DNA from: Symbiodinium natans
Lineage: Eukaryota > Sar > Dinophyceae > Suessiales > Symbiodiniaceae
DNA: 64,000 bases
Direction: 5' to 3'
Assembly (NCBI GenBank): GCA_905221605.1
Contig: CAJNDS010000042.1
Location: 43,501 to 107,500 of the forward strand
A model generated the notes under the pieces. It worked only from the letters and a program-made list of their open reading frames with translations, did no database searches and was not told the DNA's origin. This document shows, piece by piece, positions 52,957-62,171 of the stretch; position 1 is the stretch's first letter; each line of letters starts with the position of its first letter. The position numbers and the translations under genes are program-made.

Positions 52957-55900
52957 TTAAAATACCGGAGGATGCTCTAATGGGCAACTGAAGTCGGAAG
53001 TCCCAGGTGCATCGTCGTTGTACTCCTCGATCCGCAGGTGCGCCACGGACTTTGCTGAAAGGAAGCTCTCGACCGCGAACTTGAAGAGCATCAGCGCCTC
53101 AGGGAAACGGAAAGCAGCCAAAACAGCCTCTGTCTGAGCTGCACACGCGCCCGAGCCCAGAAATGAGCTCAGGCGAGTAGGTTTTAACCACTGGGCACCC
53201 TAAACCCTAAACCCTCAACCCTCAACCCTAAACTCTGTGCCAAGGCGAGATGCAAGCGGACACGGCAACGCATTACACGCCATCACAAGCGAAGAATCTC
53301 AGGTTCCCGCGCGCTCAGCAAGGACAAAGATGAGGAGCATGCGGAAGTTGCTGCTTCCTCCAACGTTGTAGATGAACACGACCTTGGTGAAGCATTTGCA
53401 GGTTCTGACAGTTGGGAAAGCGGTCCTTTTGCTACACTGGAATTGCGGCTCTGCGTCTTAAGGTACCGCACTGCCGCCAAAGCGAAAACCGAAAATGCGA
53501 ACTGGGAATATGCGGGAAGCTGGAAAGCGCGCATTCGGGAAACCAAAAGCACAGGTTCGTGAAACTGCCGAATGCGTTGTCGGTCACACACAAATTCTGG
53601 AAACTGGAAAAGAAACCCTGCATTCATGCAACTGGAAGAAGTGAACCGGAGTGCAGGTCTATGATCCCTGCACCTCGGCCCGGGTTATCCCCCCACCACT
53701 TCCCGGAAAAGTTGCTTGAACGCCGCATCTCCGGAATGGGAAACTTTGAATCGTGAAATTTCTTGAATCGCATAGTTTCCAAAGGGGGGGGGGGGGGGGG
53801 GGGGGGCAGGAATGGGAGAACACGAGAAGGGGAGGACACCCCACCCCTGTACCCTCCACACCAAGGCACGATGTAGCAGGTGACTGTGACCCCTATGTAG
53901 GCCACGACGTTGAGGATGGAGCTCCAAGCCCCGATGCCCTCCTCAGCAAGGTAATGGCTCGGGTAGCTGATGCGCAGAGCAGCAACATCAAGTACTCTAT
54001 AGCTGACTCAGAAAGCAAGAGCATCGTCGCCTGGACGCGGGGAATCACCCGTTGGTGGATGTAGCAATGCTTGTAGCCGATCAGCCTTTCACAGACTTGG
54101 GGGTTCTTGGTGTGGACTTTGGGGCAATCATGCCCGGCCTCTTTAAGGGAAAGGCGGCCAGGAAGCAGAGAATGCAAATGTAGGGTGATGTCACCCCGAA
54201 CCTCGGCATGCTGCAATCAACTCTCAGCTGGGGCAGTTGCCCAGTGTCCCCTTGCCGCGCGTACATTGCGATGAAGCCAAAGTTGAACACAACCTGGGGC
54301 TCGCGACGAGATGCAAAAAAAACAAGATCGCTACCAGCTCCGCAGTATCACACGGCCGCCTTGCCCCTACTTTGCCCATCCTAGCCAAAGCCGGAGAGAT
54401 GCTGAACAAGCAAAGCCCAGGCACATCTTGGTAGTCTCGGACTTCGTCCGTGACTGTGTACGGTGCTCCGAATGCCTCCAGGGGCTGCAGGTAGCTGCTG
54501 TTAGCTGCAGGTAGCTGTGGGCATTTTTTGGAGCAACCTGCGTGTCGGTAGGGCCCTATATAAAGTTCTAGGGCCCCTGCCTGGACCTCCAAGTAGCTCA
54601 AGCCATCGCCTGAAGCGACCGTCTGGAAAAAATGACGTACCGGAAGCTTTGACAGGCAAGCAAACCCGACCGGTAAGCATCGCCCGTCTTCCAGCTTGTC
54701 TGCCCGTGCCATGAAGCATGACATGTCGTCCAGCATTCTCTACGGAAGTCATGGTCCCAAAGCTCAACCGTCATTCCGAGTCGAGCAGCTTTCGCCGCCC
54801 TTCTTCCTGGAGATCTCACGTTTGATTCTGAAGTACATCACGGCAATCGAGATTCCGACTTCCACTACCATCGATATCACCTTGTGGGCCAAGGCAGTGG
54901 CAACGCCATTCAGTGCTGCGACATCCGAGCGGCTTGGCACTTGTACGACTATAGACTATAGCCTTTCCTAACCCAAGCCCAAGCAGGGGCAAACCTGATC
55001 AAGGTTGGCCATGGCCTGGGTTACGATGAAGACCGCCAGGTCGGCTCGCACCATCCTGAGGCAGCCTGGCAGGGCAACGCGGCAAAACGAGACGGCACCC
55101 AGCCTGCTTCTTCTAACTCTTGCGCGCTTCTGACTAAGGATCCTGCAGACCTCCTACGGCTGGCTTGCCTTGCAGAGGATGCTCCGTCAATCCCTTCACT
55201 TCTGGGCAGCCCTCAACGGTGGGCATAATGAGGAGGGTGTAGAAGAAAGGATAGTAGAAGATCACGAAGTTGACGACAAAGAGCTTCAATGTCATGGCCG
55301 ATTTCACGTCCAACTCTGTGCCTTGGCACCGGGAACCCCTTAAAGAGACCCCCAAAGCCATCTCAAGCTCCAAAAGAGACCCTACGGCCCACCTTACAGT
55401 GTTCCGGCTTCGTGGGCTTATCAAGGTCTGGGACTGCCACATGGCTCAGGGCTCCAATACTGCTTTTGGGACTATATTTCGGTAATTCAGGTCTGCAAGC
55501 AAAGATTGAGGTCTTCCCTGCGCTGAAGGTTTCTGGCCGACCCTGCATCTCCCTTCTGCGCACGGCAACCTTCCTTGCCCGACTTGAACTTCAACTGGCC
55601 CCGAATCATCCATGGTCGCCTACACCAGCATGAACCAAGGCGCGCCAGTTCTCACGCTCAGTCAACATTGGCGAGATGGCCATCCAGGCGAAATTGACAA
55701 CTTTGATGTTGAGCGTGATCAAATACCTGGGTGCTTGAGGAACACCGCCTTCCCTACCCCATCCCCCGCACGCTAAAGAAATGCCAAGAGAGAATCACCT
55801 TGTGCCGCGCGATGATGCCTGCACATTGAGCCCAAGGGCTTGGCAGCCAGGACGTAGTAGGAGTTTGGCATGCCCAGGGTAGTGCCGTCTGGACTGGCAA

Positions 55901-58500
55901 GGGCATCACTCCGTGAACTCGTCAAGAACCAAACCACGCCGACCGTTTCAGAGATGAAGAGCGCACAGAGCAGCCAGTGAAAGAGTAGTCGCATCGTTTC
56001 CTTGAAGGTGCCACGCAGTTCGTCCCTGAAGGATTTCCGGACCTCGGATTCAAGGAATCCGGCTCCCCAAAAACCAAACATGAACTGCTGCAAGCCGAGC
56101 GCTGCAATTAGCATCACTTCAGGTGAGTCACTGGGGCCACGTCAATATTCGCACCCATCATGCCCCAGCGCAGCGTCTTAAAGTCCATGTCTTGCTTGTA
56201 ACTTGCCTGGCTGCGCATGGCTGTGCAACCTGTATCCTCGACAGAAACCCGGCAATAGAGGTAAGCGTGCGCAGATTGAGTTGACCCTGGCAAATTCTCC
56301 TCGCTTGTCTTCAAACCGACATGCTATTCATCATCCAGACTTTGCCAGGCTGCAAGGAACCATGTCGTCCACAAGCACAACCCAACCCCAAAAACGGAGT
56401 TGACGATGTGAACCTCACAGGTTGTGCTCGGCAGTAGAATACCGCTCAGACTCACAGGCAAGCGACATCGCGAAGGACTAAAGCTTAAGACTTAAGATTG
56501 GCTTAGACTCAAGCTGTTGAAGGCTTATGCTCTTTTGCCCTTCTGGGCTTTTTCCCGCGACTCCCTGGCAGAACAACGGCCCCCTGCCCCCGCGACAATG
56601 ACGGATACGTGCAGGCTCTTAAAGCGATCGCTCTGCTGACCCTATAACTTGTCGGCCTTCTCCAAGGACAAGAGCGTGGAGGTGCGCAGTAAGGTAACGA
56701 TGATGCCGAACACGGCTGGGATCAGCAACCACCTCGGAAACTGGGCATCCGCATATGTCGTTACCTTTGTGAAGCCACCAAATAGAAAGCTCTCGTGAGC
56801 CAAGGCTCCGCACAAATGTGCTGTAGAAGTGGAAGAAGTAGGCAACCTGAACGCCAAAATACCTTGGCGCCGGAAGGCTCTTGGATGGCTTTGGAGCTTC
56901 ATGTCTGTTGTAAGCGGAATGCGGCGCATTTCTCCCTGGTCTTTCTCAGTCTCCATAGACAGGTTAACCCCTAGCCTAACCTCGTAAATCCCTCAATATC
57001 CCTGAAGTCGTCAAGCGCTCAACATGCTGCCTGCGAGAGGGCTCCATTGACTGTGTGCTGGAGGCGACGTCGAACAAAATAAAGTATGCCAGCCAAAACA
57101 CCTTGAAAGAAAGTCTGGCATGGTCGGCGAAGGCCACTGGATCTTCAGAGGATTGCTCCAACCACGGGCATAGAGCTCCTGCACCTTCTTGTAGTCATGG
57201 GCAGCAAAGAACTTCGTGACCACCTCCGCCTCAGGGCTTACAGTAACTCGCAAGACCAGCCCCGAAGAACAAGAAGAGTTGCAGTCAGAAAGTGTTGTTT
57301 TTTGTGGGCTCTGGTGGGCTGACGAGAAAGCGAGAAGTCGTCGCGCCTCCTCGAGCGCTGCCATGTTGATGACTTGCGTGATGGTCCGCCTCGTGACTCG
57401 AAGCTTGTCCGGCTCGGAAAGCTCTTCCAGCTTCGCATGCTTGTCCTCCGAGTAGTGGACCTTACGCTCCCATTTTGAGTACAACTAGGATAACTAGGAA
57501 CGTGGACAAGCAATCATTCGGAACACTACTGCGGTGCCAGCCCCAAGAAGGCAGAGCAAGTGCAACAAGAAAGCAATTTTCAATGGCCGACATGTGCAGA
57601 CGCAAAGAACACAATGCCGCCAGACAAAACGGCCCTTTACCTCCTAGTCATAACCGCTCATGATCTGGCCCAAAACATCGCTGACACAATGAGAGGCTAA
57701 AGCTGCTTGCTACGGCGACTGGTACAAGGAAAGACATCCCCATTGCTTCTCGCGCATGCTGACGACAAACTTCAGCCAAGCGACAAAGGCTCCCCCGAAG
57801 TTGTCGATCGGCAAGCCGTCAAGGTATCGCTCTTCAAAGTTGAGACGGGTAAAGTCGAAATCCTCATTTGGCAGCTCACCTCTGACTGTGCTGCCCCTGA
57901 CCTCAGCATGCCCCAGTTGCGGGCCTCCCCATTGATGACCTTTCGATCAGTCGGGACCTTCACCAGTGCTGTCTTGTATGCTTCTGGCTTCACCCGTGCG
58001 CGGACCTCGCAAGGCTCGGTTGCAAGTTGGAGGAAACATCATGGCAGCAAAGGCCGCACCTCGTGCTTCGCCGCAAGGGCACGGAGAGCCTTAGGATCCT
58101 CGATGGAAATAGCGACAAAGTGCTCATCGCCATCCACAGAGGGGAACTCTGCAACGTTGCAGCCGTTGTCTGGCAGAAATCAGACATCCCCTTTGCTAAA
58201 AACGCCGTGAGGCTTCAAGGACGACGTGACGGGTCTTTGTGTGGAAAGCTGCCGAAGGCCACGTTGCTGCCGTTTGACATATTCTGGCCTGACAGCAGCT
58301 CCTGGATCTGCTCCTGGGCGGCCTTGATGAAGTCCTGCAGCACAAGCCAAGGCCCTTAGGCCCATCACGAGATGACTAGCATTGAGAAGCCCATGGTCCA
58401 TCCGAGGTCAAAAAAGGGACCAACGTGCATTGCTCTGTCCTGCTTGGAGATGCCTTCTTTGACCTGCGGCGGCATCGGGCCACCAAGAGTAAAGGCGGCC
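52957..58500 (-). CDS. Anoctamin/TMEM16-family membrane protein (multi-exon)
   Basis: Anoctamins are multi-pass Ca2+-activated lipid scramblases or anion channels. Exons in family order, with approximate positions: 57.15-57.22 kb ('FFAAHDYKKVQELYARGW'); 56.82-56.88 ('RYFGVQVAYFFHFY', the YFGEKIAxYF motif); 56.65-56.75 ('FPRWLLIPAVFGIIVTLL'); 55.92-56.09 (membrane segment); 55.63-55.71 ('NFAWMAISPMLTERENWR', the LTxxEN motif); 55.18-55.30 ('TLKLFVVNFVIFYYPFFY', the core pore-helix motif); 54.99-55.06 ('CLRMVRADLAVFIV'); 54.79-54.88; 54.42-54.60 ('TVTDEVRDYQD'); 54.24-54.28 ('FNFGFIAMYA'); 53.87-53.95 ('GAWSSILNVVAYIGV'); 53.31-53.40 ('VVFIYNVGGSSNFRMLL'); and a last exon from about 53135 to TAA at 52957. 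N-terminal cytosolic exons lie at 57.3-58.5 kb ('NEDFDFTRLNFEERYLDG', 'EHFVAISIEDPKALRAL'). The start is not fixed and may lie near 58.9 kb. The Ca2+-site acidic residues were not assigned one by one. Confidence 0.78.
53196..53236. repeat. Telomere-like tract inside an anoctamin intron
   Basis: Two CCCTAAA units, two CCCTCAA variants and one more CCCTAAA. It lies between the penultimate (53.31-53.40 kb) and last (53.13 kb) exons of the anoctamin gene. Confidence 0.88.
53784..53806. repeat. Poly-G run in an anoctamin intron
   Basis: Twenty-three consecutive G between the exons at 53.87 and 53.40 kb. On the coding strand it is a C run, which could act as part of an acceptor-side pyrimidine tract for a downstream exon. 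Confidence 0.95.
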
Positions 58501-58960
58501 TGTCACTGGGGGGGAGGCTTTGCATGTCGTGGATGGGAAGGTTCTAGCTAGCTTCATGCGTGCAGCCATCCAGCGCGTCCCGCCTGCCAAGCCTTCGTCG
58601 GCTTTGCCATAGGCTGAAGATATTTCTGCTGTGTTTTTGGGTCACCTCGATGTGTGCAGCAGACAAGAAGTCGAGAAGCGGCCGTGCTGCTACCACTTGC
58701 CGTTTGAACCACTGCCATCCAAGAGGCTGCCTTCAGGGTGCGGAAAAACCATCACAAACTGAGCATTCCTGGGCGATATTGCAAACACGACCAGACAAGG
58801 CGTCTGGCCCGACCACGGATATAACACCACGGATGAACATGGGATGGCAAGAGGCTGGAAGCTCAGATGAACTCTGCTGCCCATGATCGTGGCCGTTTTC
58901 GTCTCCTCAAGTCTCGGCCATCCAGGCCACAAGAATCCACAATATGGGGGTTCCCGAAAT

Positions 58961-59217
58961 TAGGGGTACCTTGTTGGGGTCCTTATTTATAAGGGAATCC
59001 TGCTATTTGGGGGGTCTATATTCGGGGTCCCTTATCTTCATAAACCCCAAAAATGACGAAAGAACCAGGGCACCTCCACGAGCCGAGCCCTCTCATCGCG
59101 GGAACCAGGCGGTACGCTCATGGTGTGTGTGGATGTACACAGGCAGTAGGGACCCCTAATATACACCCCCAGATGGTAGGATGCCCTTGTAAGTAGGACC
59201 CCAACAAGGTACCCCTA
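58961..59217. mobile_element. MITE-like element with about 75-bp terminal inverted repeats
   Basis: The left arm starting TAGGGGTACCTTGTTGGGGTCC at 58961 is the reverse complement of the right arm ending at 59217. The outer 21 nt are perfect, and similarity continues inward at about 75-80 percent to about 59034 on the left and 59147 on the right. The 257-bp element has no coding capacity, so it would be non-autonomous. Weaker similarity extends a few bases outside both ends (GGTTC...AAAT versus GGGTTCACTAAAC). A clear target-site duplication was not identified. Confidence 0.75.
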
Positions 59218-59219
59218 GT

Positions 59220-62171
59220 TTAGTGAACCCAAAATGGCGGCCGTGTCTTGTGCCATGACAAGGCTTGCTTCAATGTCCTGTTCAGTGAAACCCAATAGCT
59301 GCAGTGTCTCTTGCCATGAAAATGCTGATGGGGAACCGACTTAAACTTCGGCTTCAAGCCAATGGGCATGCACCGACAAAATACTTTGAACTCATTTACA
59401 ATCCTTATCGAGGTGTGCCGCAAGTTTTCGCAACATATTATCAGCTGTAAAGCATCAGGAAGTGCACAGGTCCCGGACGCGAATTTTCTAGACATGCTAC
59501 AGCACGTGTGAACACTTGACATTCGGCCTTGTCGCTGTGAATTTTCGAACTTCCGCATTGCTTTCGTGCTTGGGAGCGGGGGTTGTCAGTGGCACACAGT
59601 TGCACACAGTTGCACACAGTTGCACACAGTTGTAGCACGATGTTGCACACCGTTGCATCATGTTGCATCTGTCATATGTTGCACGTTCCCAGCCTGGAGC
59701 GGTCGCCGGCATTTTGCATGCATGCTGAGCTGTGCTCTGTGCATCTCCGCTGCGCTCTGTGCATCTCCGCTGCGGGGATAGTGCTAGCAGCTGCTTTTCC
59801 AAGAGTTATTGATCGCAGAAGAACCGGCCTCCTTAGGAGGCGCAGAGGCGATCATGGTGCAATCATATAGTCTCAGTCAGCACATCACAAAACGGCGCTC
59901 AGACTTTGACTCGTCCCCGAAGGGGGAACACCTGGCAAGACAAGAAAGAGATGGATATACTTTCAGTTGATCCAGGAAGCCAAGCAAGTCTAGGTCTAGG
60001 TATTATTCGCGCATCTTTCTTGAGCGGTCGGTTCGTGCAGAGCCTCAACTTGAACCGCTAATTTAACCGCGTGAAGGACCAGGAAATGGGTGGTAAAAAC
60101 AAAGATTCAAAAACAAAGGAAGGAAACTGCATCGGAGATGCTACGACTCAGTTGACTTGAAGTGGCCACGCAGGGCAACGCTACTCTGACACGGCTTCAT
60201 GACCAATACTTTCTTTGCTAGCCAATGTTCGAATGTTCGCGAAAGTGGGTGTGCCAAGCATGACCCTGAGCAGCTCCACCCTCGCGCTTTAACAAACCGC
60301 AGATGGCAGAGAAGGTTCCTGGGCCCCTTTTCGGCCACTTTTGTTGTTACTGACACTGCAGTCTGCTCATGTTGCTCATCCTGCTCTCTGTGGAACTCCA
60401 CAAGGGTTGTACTGGGATGGAGCTGCTCACAGAAGGGATTTAGGATGAATTATACTTCTAATCTTTTTGGGCTGGGCCCTGAACATCCATGAACCATAAG
60501 CCAGGTGACACTGCCCAAGCAGTCGCTATAGTACTACGGCTATGACCGCGGTGTGTACACTGCTGCTTCGAAATGCACAAACAAAAACCAGCCAGCAAAC
60601 ACAACGGGGAACCGTATCAATTCTCGCCGAGCGGCGCGTGCAAAAGGAATTCCTGAGAGAACGGACACAACCCGACGGCTTGTCTGGTCTCTGCTGCAAG
60701 GCACATCTAGATTCGGCGCGCTTCATGAGGCTGCTGCGCCTGGCATGCCCGGTCTTCGCCTCATGCATTGCAAAAGGTCTTCCCGAGTCCGGCTACAGAA
60801 GTGTTGGAAAGCTAAAAAGAGGGCGGGCTGTATCACTCCGGGCATCTCATGCCAAGCTCCAATAAACCAGCAAGCATGCAAAGAACATCCAACAAGCACG
60901 TGCATGAAAAGCCCGAAATGGATTCCCACCTGCTCGGTCTCAGCAGCGTCCTTCGGCATCCTCCTCGCTTCGGCGGTACCTCAGCGGTTGCCGAACACAA
61001 ATGTGCTAGAATTGAAGTAATTACTCAAAATCGTATGCAGCGGTTCTGTCCGAAAAGGGCCAGGATACTCTCCCACTTTGGGGCCTTGAGTTTGGGCTTG
61101 AGGTTTGCGGGGAGCTAGCGCCTTCCCTTCCCGACCCTTCGGATCCCCATTGACATGGTCCCCGGGCCAGGCATGGGCCCGAACCAGCCCGATGGAGAAG
61201 CGGGACCTCGAAAAGCACCGGTGTCTCCACAAAATGTGGAATTGCTTTGAGAGGACAAGGCCACCTGCAACTCAAGCGCAGACAGGAGTCACCAAGCGCG
61301 GCCCAGGAGCCAGGGCTTTACTCTGAGGAGGCCGGCGATCAGGCCGACTCCTTCCTGACAGATGAGGCATGCCCCCCCCTCCCAAGGGGGATTTTCACCA
61401 GGATACACCATGATACACCCATCCATCCGATGCGCACAAGGTGACGGTGCTCGATCCAGCGAAAGAAGTATCTGGGGCTTAGCAGGTGTGCGGAATTTTG
61501 GTTTTGTTCATCAACATCGTCCTAAAACCATCCTCCCGAATGGTCCTGCTGTGCCTTGCGGAGCGAATCTCCGCGACACGTCAAGACAAAAAAGACGAGG
61601 CGCAGACGCAGAGACGCACAAAACAGGACGGGACAGGGCAGGAAGGAACTAAAAATTGGAGGGACTGGGGGAATCATTCTCAAACCCTCCTCAAATCATC
61701 CGAAACCCTTTCCGGACCCTCTCCGGGGTTGTCTGGGCTTGTGTCCGGGGCCCCTTTTGCGCACCTTCGCTAGGGTTTCCGAGGGAGGCTCTCATAAATC
61801 ATCTCTTCAAAGTTCAATCAGGCCCCGGAAAGGCTCTTCCGGGCCTGCCTGCCCGGAAAGCTAGAACCATCCTCAACTCGTCCGTGCCAAAAGCGGCGCA
61901 AGAAATGCTAGAGGAAGATCTGAGAGATCAGGGAAGGATGATGTTAGGACGACGATGCCGACCAAAAAGCGGGGTGGAAAATGACTGCGGATGATTTGAG
62001 GAAAAAGAGGAGGGTGGTTTTAGAAATTTTTCGGATGATAACGAATGTTTTTGGCGACCTCCAAGTTTAGCTGAACAAACTCATATGATCAGGGGTCTGC
62101 TTCCACTGAATTCTAGACCCTAGACTTTAAACTCTATAGCCCCTGATCATCCCCGAACCCCCCCTGCGCAC
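59220..62171. other. No gene resolved in about 3 kb
   Basis: A minus-strand frame of 112 codons (59220-59558) directly abuts the inverted-repeat element and could be element- or repeat-derived; it has no motif I recognise. A 10-bp repeat (CAGTTGCACA) occurs four times at about 59596-59637. From 59640 to 62170 the frames are random-looking. The C-terminal kinase exons should lie somewhere below 62172 but were not found. Confidence 0.4.
59596..59637. repeat. Short 10-bp tandem repeat
   Basis: Four copies of the unit CAGTTGCACA, followed by weaker TTGCACAC and TTGCATC echoes to about 59680. Confidence 0.88.
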
